From UBA4207 sp964352405 (GTDB lineage: Bacteria; Bdellovibrionota; Bacteriovoracia; Bacteriovoracales; Bacteriovoracaceae), in NCBI GenBank assembly GCA_964352405.1, contig CAYGRY010000008.1, positions 1 to 55,164 of the forward strand: a DNA stretch of 55,164 bases, written 5' to 3'. Made by a program: the position numbers and the translations under genes. The notes beneath the pieces were generated by a model. It saw only the letters and a list, made by a program, of their open reading frames with translations. It ran no database searches and was not told the origin of the DNA. This document shows, in pieces, positions 1 to 7,230 of the stretch. Within the stretch, counting starts at the first letter, position 1, and each line of letters opens with the position of its first letter.

Positions 1-45
1 AATGCGCTCAACTAAAACGCGGTCCTGAAGTGGAGTAACTTGCAT
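1..45 (-). CDS. groES: Co-chaperonin GroES, N-terminal 15 codons only
   Basis: The reverse strand from 45 down to the window edge reads MQVTPLQDRVLVERI, the recognisable start of a GroES subunit (family pattern: xxPLxDRVxVxR). GroES caps the GroEL folding chamber in the cytoplasm. The ATG at 45-43 is preceded on the minus strand by a purine-rich AGGGGGA element about 7 bases away, a good ribosome binding site. The rest of the gene, and presumably groEL, lies outside the window. A TTGACA hexamer sits on the minus strand at 137-132, and a small inverted repeat at 65-78 lies between it and the gene. The fragment is short, but the motif match is specific. Confidence 0.85.
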   Translation of the reverse strand, partial: MQVTPLQDRVLVERI

Positions 46-64
46 ATCTCTATCCCCCTAAAGT

Positions 65-78
65 GCTGTAAATACAGC
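65..78. promoter_or_regulatory. Inverted repeat in the groES leader
   Basis: GCTGTA-AA-TACAGC is a perfect 6-base inverted repeat with a 2-base centre, about 20 bases upstream of the groES start codon. It is not the classical CIRCE element (TTAGCACTC-N9-GAGTGCTAA). Position and symmetry fit an operator for a dimeric repressor, but a chance palindrome cannot be excluded. Confidence 0.3.
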
Positions 79-131
79 TATTGGTTAAAACTTAATTTTT
101 GCCTACCACAAGGTAATAGCCAGAATGTCAG

Positions 132-137
132 TGTCAA
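132..137 (-). promoter_or_regulatory. Possible -35 hexamer for groES
   Basis: The minus strand reads TTGACA at 137-132, a perfect match to the sigma-70 -35 consensus, about 90 bases upstream of groES. I see no convincing -10 hexamer at 16-18 bases spacing (the best is TACCTT), so this is a partial match only. Confidence 0.25.
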
Positions 138-256
138 GGTTCAGAAGATTAAAAAAATTTTTAACTCGTACTTTTAAATAGATATCTCTTGTTCTGTTGG
201 ACCTAAATTGTTAAAAAGCGCCATCTTCTTTAAATAGTGTTTTCTCAGAGGTTTTC

Positions 257-673
257 ATGAAATTTCTTATCGCAATGTGTCTTTTTTGTTCGACGGCTTA
301 TGCTGGTCAATTTGTGGAATTTGAATGTACCTCACCTGCAGTAAGTTATATTTTCAAGCTTTCGGCTCAAGGTAGTGTTGAAATCGAAGTTCAAAACTCT
401 GTGTACGAAGAAGCGTTTGGCTGGATGGATGCAACTTTAGTTGATGCCGGTTTCAATCAAGTGGCGACCTCAATTAACGGTGTTGAGATGGTAGGAAAAT
501 CACGCCTAATTGAGGGTGATACACTTAAGCCTTACTATCACGTACAATTGAAACCAGTTGGATCATCAGACGTTGCATTGGTTAATTTATTGCTTGGTCA
601 CCCAGGACCTATAAGTTCATTTGTTCGTCTTAAAAGTGGTCATGAATATCGTGGGAAATGCTCAATAAAATAA
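257..673 (+). CDS. Small secreted protein of unknown function
   Basis: A 138-residue protein starting with a clear Sec signal peptide (positive Lys2, hydrophobic core, cleavage after TAYA about residue 16). The mature part of about 120 residues contains only two cysteines, near its two ends (C24 and C135), which could form one disulfide. Its composition is beta-strand-like, with alternating hydrophobic residues and many glycines. The start is supported by AGAGG six bases upstream. The ClC gene follows after 7 bases, so the two are probably co-transcribed. I do not recognise the family; a periplasmic or outer-membrane-associated role is inferred from the signal peptide only. Confidence 0.75.
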   Translation: MKFLIAMCLFCSTAYAGQFVEFECTSPAVSYIFKLSAQGSVEIEVQNSVYEEAFGWMDATLVDAGFNQVATSINGVEMVGKSRLIEGDTLKPYYHVQLKPVGSSDVALVNLLLGHPGPISSFVRLKSGHEYRGKCSIK

Positions 674-680
674 GAGAGTA

Positions 681-2489
681 ATGCGCCTTTTAGAAAAATT
701 AAAAATTCCGTTTTTAAGTACTTTTCTTCGTGATGAGACCAATGAAGATAGAACTTTTTTTGCACTCACTTTAATTACAGGTGTTGCTGCCGGACTTGTT
801 GCTGTTTCTCTTCACCAAATTACATATGCTCTAACTGCTTGGATCGGAACAAATAAATCGTTTGATCTTCGAGCTCTTTGCCTTGGCGGTGGAGCTCTTT
901 TAGTCTCAAGTTGGTTTACCTTTAGACATTTTCCATCAACTTCAGGTTCCGGTATCCCCGGTGTAAAAGTTGCTCTTGCCGTTTTTCATGGAAAAATAGA
1001 ACTTAAGAATACAATCGCTAAATACTTTACAACAATTTTCTCTCTCTCTTCAGGCTTATCTATTGGAAGAGAGGGACCGACAGTGGCTGTAACTTCTGGT
1101 ATCGGCTCTTGGCTAGGCTCCATTTTCTCATTGCCTAAAGCACGTATCAAAGCCTTAGTTGCGATTGGTTCAGCTGGTGGTATTGCAGCCGCTTTCCACA
1201 CACCTATTGCGGCCGTGATTTTTACACTCGAGGAAGTTGTTGGTGACCTTAACGCTACCAAAGTTTTGGGACCTGTTATTATTTCAGCTGTGGCTGCCTC
1301 GATTACAGCTCAAGCTCTTTTAGGTGGAGAGCCTCACGCTTTTGATCAGCTTCATTACTCATTATCAAGTTCTAGAGAGCTGATTGTTTATTTATTACTT
1401 GGGATAATTTGCGCCGTCTTAGGCACTGCTTGGGTGAAGTCTGTTCTTAAAATGCGTGAAATTAATTTGAAAATTTTTAAACATCATCGTCTGACACCAA
1501 CGATGGTTGTATTTTTTATTATAGCTGCAATCAGCCTGATTTACCCACGAGTTTTAGGTAGTGGTCACGACACAATCGCCGAAGCCCTTAACTCTCTCTT
1601 ACTTGATTGGAAACTTTTAGCAGCCCTCTTTGTATTAAAGTTTATCGCTACGACCTTAAGCTACTCAACAGGTGTTTCCGGCGGCTTATTTATGCCAACT
1701 CTATTAATGGGTGCAACTCTTGGTTCTTTTGTTGCTTCTATGGCCGCCCAAGTTTTTCCAGAAGTCGCAAATAATCCTGGGGCCTACGCACTTGTAGGTA
1801 TGGGGGCGTATTTTGTAGCAGTTATCAGAACTCCTTTCACATCCATTATTATGATCTTTGAAATGACTAGAAATTATAATCTGATTCTTCCATTGATGGT
1901 TGCCAATAGCATTTCCTATGTTCTTTCAAATCACCTTTTGCGTGGAAGTGTTTATGAAAACCTTTCTGAACAAGATGGAATTCACCTTCCTACCAGAGAC
2001 GATAATGAGGTGCTAGAGAGCCTAGTAGTTGAAGATGCTATGGTCACTGAGCCTGTGACACTAAATTCTCACCTGACAGTTCAGGAGGCTTGGGAAGGCA
2101 CAAGAAACGGTGAATATTCAGGATATCCAGTTGTCAGAAATGGCCTTTTAGATGGCATGGTTTCTACCAATCAACTTAAAGCGATGATTGCGAGGGGTGA
2201 TGGAGCGAAGAAAGTTTCTGATATCGCTGAACAAAAAGTTATTACCATTCACCCTGATCAGTCTCTTTTGGTCGCTTTTCATAAACTCAAACGTTTTCAA
2301 GTTTCAAGACTTCCAGTTGTCTCCAGGCTCAATGATAAAAAATTAATTGGTATTATAACTGCCGAAAATATTGTTTCTCAGTTTGGATATCATATTGCCG
2401 AAGAAGAAAAACAAGAACAGCTGGACAAAGAAACGGAAGAGATTATTGAAGAGATCGTGGAAGTAAAAAAGGAAGACCAACCGGTTTAG
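681..2489 (+). CDS. ClC-family chloride channel or H+/Cl- antiporter with CBS pair
   Basis: A 602-residue inner-membrane ClC protein. The three family signatures are present: GSGIP (about 89-93), GREGP (129-133, with gating Glu131) and GGLFMP (334-339). The proton-relay region has FTLEE at 181-185, so the glutamate corresponding to E203 of the E. coli antiporter is kept. This favours H+/Cl- exchange over a passive channel. Two CBS repeats (about 449-567) follow the membrane domain and may sense adenine nucleotides. A very acidic tail rich in Glu/Lys ends the protein. It lies 7 bases after the small secreted gene and converges on the glucoamylase gene. Likely roles are acid resistance or anion homeostasis. 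Confidence 0.93.
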   Translation: MRLLEKLKIPFLSTFLRDETNEDRTFFALTLITGVAAGLVAVSLHQITYALTAWIGTNKSFDLRALCLGGGALLVSSWFTFRHFPSTSGSGIPGVKVALAVFHGKIELKNTIAKYFTTIFSLSSGLSIGREGPTVAVTSGIGSWLGSIFSLPKARIKALVAIGSAGGIAAAFHTPIAAVIFTLEEVVGDLNATKVLGPVIISAVAASITAQALLGGEPHAFDQLHYSLSSSRELIVYLLLGIICAVLGTAWVKSVLKMREINLKIFKHHRLTPTMVVFFIIAAISLIYPRVLGSGHDTIAEALNSLLLDWKLLAALFVLKFIATTLSYSTGVSGGLFMPTLLMGATLGSFVASMAAQVFPEVANNPGAYALVGMGAYFVAVIRTPFTSIIMIFEMTRNYNLILPLMVANSISYVLSNHLLRGSVYENLSEQDGIHLPTRDDNEVLESLVVEDAMVTEPVTLNSHLTVQEAWEGTRNGEYSGYPVVRNGLLDGMVSTNQLKAMIARGDGAKKVSDIAEQKVITIHPDQSLLVAFHKLKRFQVSRLPVVSRLNDKKLIGIITAENIVSQFGYHIAEEEKQEQLDKETEEIIEEIVEVKKEDQPV

Positions 2490-2501
2490 GTCTGATCTTC
2501 C
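2465..2501 (-). terminator. Intrinsic terminator for the glucoamylase gene
   Basis: On the minus strand, GGAAGATCAGACC and GGTCTTCC form an imperfect stem (outer GGAAGA/TCTTCC at 2496-2501 and 2471-2476, inner AGACC/GGTCT), followed directly by TTTTTT (complement of 2465-2470). It lies just past the glucoamylase stop and inside the 3' end of the convergent ClC gene. In the plus direction the same stem is followed only by a weak T-rich stretch. Confidence 0.7.
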
Positions 2502-2511
2502 ATTAGTTTTA

Positions 2512-4602
2512 TTAGTCTAAAAGATTTTCGACGTTTTTATTAAGTTCAAGACTCCACATCAATTTAACGTATTCAGCATGTGACCAAGCAAGTGGAGTTG
2601 CACCGCCTGTTCCTTCGCCTGAACCTTCAAACACTTGTTCTGGAATCATTTGGCCATCGTTAGCAAAGAAAACATAGCTATCAAGAATATGATTGGCTTC
2701 TCTTCTTGCTGCTTCGTAAGTTAGGCCACCGGTGCGAGCTCTTTCAAGGGCAAAACGAGCATGCTCACCTGAAAGTAGAGGCCATAGACGTCCTTTTTTA
2801 TTCTCACCATAAGCATCAAAAGAATAACGGTACCATCCGTAATACTCTCCAACTTTTTGTCTAATATGAGCATTAACTTCTTTTTGTGAAACGAGAAGTC
2901 TTGAATCATTGGCATCAACTAAACCCATAAGAGCTAGTTTTAAAAAGCCTTGATCAAGCATTGCTGTCATATCAACTTGTTGACCAGAATTAGCGACAGT
3001 ACAAGTTGATCCATCATTTGGATTCCAATTAGCTGTGTAATTAGAACAACCGCCAACGCGTAAATAATACTTACCAGCTCCGTTCACTCCAGTTGTAGTG
3101 AAAGTCCAAGAGTGAATATTGTCGTATGGCTTGGTTAACCAATCGTTTGCAATTCTTGCGTATCTCGGCTCACCAAGAAGCTTAGCACCTTCTAGTAGCG
3201 CTGCCGTTGCAACAGAGAACGTTGAAGGAGAAATACCAAAGTTCTCTTCCCAACGCTCTTGAGCAGACCAAGGTCCGTAATTAACAATAAAGTCCAATCC
3301 TAAACGAACCATTGGGCCAAACTCAGCCACTAAAGCTGGTCTTTGATCAGCAGGAAGATTTCTATAAAGATGAGCAAAAAGCTGAACAGGATAGCCGACT
3401 TGATCTAATTGTAAGCCGCTCCAATAAGCATTGCCATCAGTCCAAACGTTTTGTGGGAAAGCACCTTTTTTAGCGATGATACGATCACCATAGCGCCATT
3501 CACCAGATTGATACTGAACTGACTTTAAAAAACGAAGGGCGCGAAGTGGTGTTTCAAGATCCCCTGCTGAAACTAGAGCTAGGCCAACATGAAATAGATC
3601 ACGAGGCCAAACAAGGTGATATCCACCAGTAAAGACGCCTGGGTATTCAAAAGTTTCATCGCCCCAAGGTTTAGATAGTGAAGCAATCATCGCTCCACGA
3701 ACTTCTTTATCTTCATGAACTCGTAGAGTGAAGATTGAGCGCTTATAGAGCTCTTTATGTGCTTGGTTTTTAAGCTTTGGAAGCTTGTAGCCATCAATAA
3801 GTTTATTCCAACCATCATTATAGGCATTCATTCCTGAAGCTAGATAAGACTCATTAAACTCGTTATCTCCTGCAAAGTTATAAGTCACATAAAACTCATA
3901 TGTTCCTTTTTGAGCAGGTACTGACAATTTTGCCATACCAGCAACGTTTCCGTTGATGGCCTGAGAATTACTCCAATTCATTTCAAAGTTATCGTTTAGA
4001 TCTTGCCAACCATCAGATACGCCAACAAAACCTACTGATGTTTTTTCAAAGCCTGAAGTTGAACGAACCACTAAACGTGTCGCGTTCTCTTTAAATTCTA
4101 ATTTATCTTGATGAGCATAGCCTTGATCATTATAACCAGTGTTTTCTAAAGCTGGATTCACAAGCAAATGAAAACTCAGGCCATCTTGATAGGCTTCGAC
4201 TTTTACTTTATCGACTAGAATTTGTGTTCCAGGAATCGTGTAGTAAGTGTGTTCGATTTGAAAGCGAAAACCTGTATCGATATTTGTCATCTTAACTAGT
4301 GACGGCGACAAGACTTCTACTTTTTGAATGGTTGAAGTTCTCTCTTCGACCATAAAAGATGATTCATCACTGACCAAGATTTGAGAGTCTTTGATCTGAG
4401 CATTATCAATGTTCGGATAATACGTTTCAGTTAGCATGCCCTGAGCATTAGTGAACCAAACTTTAGATTCAAGATCAGCTGAAGTTGCTGCTTGAACTTT
4501 TTTTGCTGATGACCAATTAGGGACGACTCCAGGAGCGCCGGGAGCGTTAGCAAAAGTCGCTGTACTCACCAAAAATAGCGCAGTGCTTAAAAGTTTATTC
4601 AT
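2512..4602 (-). CDS. Secreted glucoamylase-like glycoside hydrolase, family GH15
   Basis: A 696-residue protein with a Sec signal peptide (cleavage near residue 20), then the APGAPG...W start typical of bacterial glucoamylase/glucodextranase, an N-terminal beta-sandwich (about 20-270) and an (alpha/alpha)6 catalytic barrel. Diagnostic segments are GGYHLVWPRD (326-335), RWEENFGISPST (450-461, whose paired Glu holds the likely general acid) and MIPEQVF (652-658, Glu655 the likely base), followed by ATPLAWSHAEYVKL. The enzyme would release glucose from the ends of starch, glycogen or maltodextrin outside the cytoplasm. GGAG sits upstream of the ATG. It is divergent from the sugar symporter and glucokinase genes, which fit uptake and phosphorylation of its product. 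Confidence 0.92.
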   Translation of the reverse strand: MNKLLSTALFLVSTATFANAPGAPGVVPNWSSAKKVQAATSADLESKVWFTNAQGMLTETYYPNIDNAQIKDSQILVSDESSFMVEERTSTIQKVEVLSPSLVKMTNIDTGFRFQIEHTYYTIPGTQILVDKVKVEAYQDGLSFHLLVNPALENTGYNDQGYAHQDKLEFKENATRLVVRSTSGFEKTSVGFVGVSDGWQDLNDNFEMNWSNSQAINGNVAGMAKLSVPAQKGTYEFYVTYNFAGDNEFNESYLASGMNAYNDGWNKLIDGYKLPKLKNQAHKELYKRSIFTLRVHEDKEVRGAMIASLSKPWGDETFEYPGVFTGGYHLVWPRDLFHVGLALVSAGDLETPLRALRFLKSVQYQSGEWRYGDRIIAKKGAFPQNVWTDGNAYWSGLQLDQVGYPVQLFAHLYRNLPADQRPALVAEFGPMVRLGLDFIVNYGPWSAQERWEENFGISPSTFSVATAALLEGAKLLGEPRYARIANDWLTKPYDNIHSWTFTTTGVNGAGKYYLRVGGCSNYTANWNPNDGSTCTVANSGQQVDMTAMLDQGFLKLALMGLVDANDSRLLVSQKEVNAHIRQKVGEYYGWYRYSFDAYGENKKGRLWPLLSGEHARFALERARTGGLTYEAARREANHILDSYVFFANDGQMIPEQVFEGSGEGTGGATPLAWSHAEYVKLMWSLELNKNVENLLD

Positions 4603-4630
4603 TACTCTCTCCAGTAATCTTATTTCTTTG

Positions 4631-4659
4631 TTAACAAAATTTGATTAAATCACTATAGT
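4631..4659 (+). promoter_or_regulatory. Sigma-70-type promoter for the symporter-glucokinase pair
   Basis: TTAACA (4631-4636) and TATAGT (4654-4659) each match the consensus at 5 of 6 positions and are separated by exactly 17 bases. The predicted start of transcription is near 4666, about 20-35 bases before the symporter start codon. This is the best-formed promoter I found in the window. Confidence 0.6.
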
Positions 4660-4687
4660 AACTTGTTCCAATCTTGACTAGTTCACA

Positions 4688-6319
4688 ATGAGGCGCCCCG
4701 TGTCAATCACGCTTGAATCGATCGACTACATAATAATTGCTACATACTTTGTTATTGTCTTTGGCATAGCTTGGGCAGTTAAAACTCCGAAATCAGATAA
4801 TGGCGGTCAATCAGAAGATTATTTCTTGGCCGGAAGAAATCTTGGATGGTTTGCCATTGGTGCATCTTTATTTGCTTCAAATATTGGCTCAGAACATCTT
4901 ATCGGCTTGGCCGGTGCAGGTGCCTCAAGCGGTTTAGCCGTAGCTCAGTTTGAAATTTTGGCCGGATTTATTCTTTTAATTCTTGGATGGGTCTTCGTTC
5001 CTTTTTATATACAAAGTGGCGTAACAACAATGCCTGAATTTTTAGAAATGCGTTACTCACGTGCAGCTAGAAATTATTTATCTTTTATTTCTGTCGTCGC
5101 TTATGTCATTACAAAAATTTCAGCTACGATTTTTGCTGGCGCCGTCGTCTTTGAAGCCTTGGGAATGGATTTTTGGATTGGTGCTCTGGTGGTTGTTTTA
5201 TCTACGGGTATCTACACAGCGATGGGTGGACTTCGAGCCGTTATCTACACGGATACAATGCAGGTTTTCGTGATGATCGGTGGCGCTATCCTTGTCACTT
5301 ATTTTGGTATTGAAGCCATTGGCGGTTTTCACGCCGCTCGCGAACAACTCTCACCAGAGTTTTATAATTTATGGAAAGCCGCTGATCACCCAGAGTTTCC
5401 ATGGACAGGTATTCTCTTTGGCGCACCAATCTTAGGTATTTGGTATTGGTGTACTGATCAATTTATTGTTCAACGTGTGTTGTCTGCAAAAAACCTATCA
5501 CAGGCCAGAAAAGGAACTCTTTTTGCTGGTTATTTAAAGATGCTTCCAATGTTTCTTTTTGTTGTTCCAGGTATGGTCGCTCTCGTTCTTTCTCAAAATA
5601 ATCAACTAACACTTGAGCGTCCTGACCATGCTCTTCCAGCTCTTATCGGATCAGTTCTTCCAATGGGTGTTAAGGGTCTAGTGATGGCCGGACTTCTAGC
5701 CGCTCTTATGAGTTCACTGTCATCTGTTTTCAATTCATGTTCAACACTGATTACTTATGACTTTTATAAAGTTAGAAATCCAAATGCTACTGACAAAGAA
5801 CTTTTTAAAGTAGGTCAGTTAGCTACTGTTGTTTTAGTTGGTCTTGGTGTTCTTTGGATCCCATTGATGAAATATATTTCAGGTGGATTATTTACCTACG
5901 TGCAAAGTATTCAAGCGTATATCTCACCTCCGATTGCAGCGGTTTTTCTTTTAGGTCTTTTATTTAAAAGATTAAATACTCAAGGAGCCCTAGCTTCTCT
6001 TGGAACCGGCTTTGTTTTAGGTGTTGGTCGTCTAATTTTAGAAATCAATAAAGAAAGTCTATCAGGCTTTTTCTACAATCTAGCGACGATGAACTTCTTA
6101 AACTTTGCCTTCTTCTTATTTGTTATTTGTAGCGCAGTCTTGATTGCTGTCAGCCTCATGACAGCTGCGCCTGATGCCGCCAAAATTGAAAAAGTTTGCT
6201 TCAATGCTGACACTCCAAAAGTTCCAACAAATATGACTGAGATCGGGCTATCAATTCTTCTCATAGTTATTATTGCGATTACTTGGATTGTCTTTTCTCC
6301 TCTTGGTATAGGAGCATGA
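4688..6319 (+). CDS. SGLT-like sodium/sugar symporter (SSS family)
   Basis: A 543-residue polytopic membrane protein with about 13-14 hydrophobic segments. The stretch EDYFLAGRNLGWFAIGASLF followed by ASNIGSEHLIGLAG is characteristic of the SGLT branch of the sodium:solute symporters (compare vSGLT), so glucose or galactose co-transported with Na+ is the likely substrate. The annotated ATG lacks a Shine-Dalgarno sequence. GTG at 4700 (codon 5) has GAGG seven bases upstream and may be the real start. The stop overlaps the glucokinase reading frame region, and GGAG at 6311 serves the next gene. It probably imports glucose freed by the divergent glucoamylase. Other substrates (inositol, galactose) remain possible. 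Confidence 0.9.
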   Translation: MRRPVSITLESIDYIIIATYFVIVFGIAWAVKTPKSDNGGQSEDYFLAGRNLGWFAIGASLFASNIGSEHLIGLAGAGASSGLAVAQFEILAGFILLILGWVFVPFYIQSGVTTMPEFLEMRYSRAARNYLSFISVVAYVITKISATIFAGAVVFEALGMDFWIGALVVVLSTGIYTAMGGLRAVIYTDTMQVFVMIGGAILVTYFGIEAIGGFHAAREQLSPEFYNLWKAADHPEFPWTGILFGAPILGIWYWCTDQFIVQRVLSAKNLSQARKGTLFAGYLKMLPMFLFVVPGMVALVLSQNNQLTLERPDHALPALIGSVLPMGVKGLVMAGLLAALMSSLSSVFNSCSTLITYDFYKVRNPNATDKELFKVGQLATVVLVGLGVLWIPLMKYISGGLFTYVQSIQAYISPPIAAVFLLGLLFKRLNTQGALASLGTGFVLGVGRLILEINKESLSGFFYNLATMNFLNFAFFLFVICSAVLIAVSLMTAAPDAAKIEKVCFNADTPKVPTNMTEIGLSILLIVIIAITWIVFSPLGIGA

Positions 6320-6324
6320 ATTCA

Positions 6325-7230
6325 ATGCGAGTTGCTCTAGGTATTGATATTGGTGGCACTAACACTAAAATGGCGATCGTTAACGATCAAGGTGAACCAC
6401 TAAAGCAATCGACCTTTCCAACAAGATCAACTATCCCATTTACTGATTATGCTGATGAAGTGTTTTCAGAAGCAATGAAGCTAAGTGCAGGCTATGAACT
6501 TTACGGCGTAGGCGTTGGCGCTCCTAATGCCAACTCGGCTACCGGTGAAATTGTTCAACCAGTAAATCTTGGTTGGAAACTCGCACCACTTGTTAAAGAT
6601 TTTACTGATCGATTTAAAACAGATGTCTTTTTAGAAAATGATGCCAATGTCGCCGCCCTTGGCGAAAAAGTTTGGGGCCTTGGAAAAGAGAGCGATCACT
6701 TTATCGTCGTCACTCTTGGAACAGGAATCGGTACGGGAATCATTTCTCACGGACAACTCATTTCAGGCCCAACTGGAATGGCTGGTGAAGGTGGACATAT
6801 CACCATCTATCCAGGTGGAAGACCTTGTAACTGCGATGGTTTTGGTCACCTTGAGTGTTATGCTTCTGTTCGTGGATTAAAGCTTCATGTGCAAGAACAA
6901 ACCAATAAAGATTTAAAATTTTCAGAGATTTCAACTGAGTTTAAAAAAGGAAATCCAGGAATCTTAAGAGCTGTGCAATTGGCTGCGCACGATCTTGGAA
7001 TGGGTTTAGCTCAGATGCAAGCACTCTTTAACCCAGATCTTTTCGTTCTAGCGGGTGGAGTTTCTACGTTAGGTGCAAATTTTAGAGCGATGGTTGAAGC
7101 TGGTTTAAACGAGTCTTCTTATGGACCATTTAAAAATAGTTCTAAAGTGTTACTTTCTCCAATTTCGACAGAACACGGCGCCGTTACCGGAGCCGCATCA
7201 TTAGTCTTTTGGAAAAAGCCGCTACTTTAA
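6325..7230 (+). CDS. ROK-family glucokinase
   Basis: A 301-residue sugar kinase. The N-terminal phosphate loop is GIDIGGTNTK (6-15), ENDAN (104-108) holds the catalytic Asp106, and GEGGHI gives zinc ligand His158. The ROK zinc motif appears as CNCDGFGHLE (168-177), with His replacing the third Cys, a variant I know from many ROK kinases. It phosphorylates glucose to glucose-6-phosphate in the cytoplasm. I chose the ATG at 6325 because GGAG (6311-6314) lies 10 bases upstream. The ATG at 6316, overlapping the symporter stop, has only one base of spacing and adds just three residues. The 3' end overlaps polA by 9 bases, tail to tail. Confidence 0.9.
   Translation: MRVALGIDIGGTNTKMAIVNDQGEPLKQSTFPTRSTIPFTDYADEVFSEAMKLSAGYELYGVGVGAPNANSATGEIVQPVNLGWKLAPLVKDFTDRFKTDVFLENDANVAALGEKVWGLGKESDHFIVVTLGTGIGTGIISHGQLISGPTGMAGEGGHITIYPGGRPCNCDGFGHLECYASVRGLKLHVQEQTNKDLKFSEISTEFKKGNPGILRAVQLAAHDLGMGLAQMQALFNPDLFVLAGGVSTLGANFRAMVEAGLNESSYGPFKNSSKVLLSPISTEHGAVTGAASLVFWKKPLL

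Noticed and set aside
46..256. Small gene or RNA in the groES upstream region
   Set aside because: No open frame with a start and ribosome binding site, and no convincing RNA fold beyond a 6-base inverted repeat.
6283..6324. Extended N-terminus for the glucokinase inside the symporter gene
   Set aside because: The extra residues lie upstream of the GGAG site and of the conserved GIDIGGTN start; the ATG at 6325 fits better.
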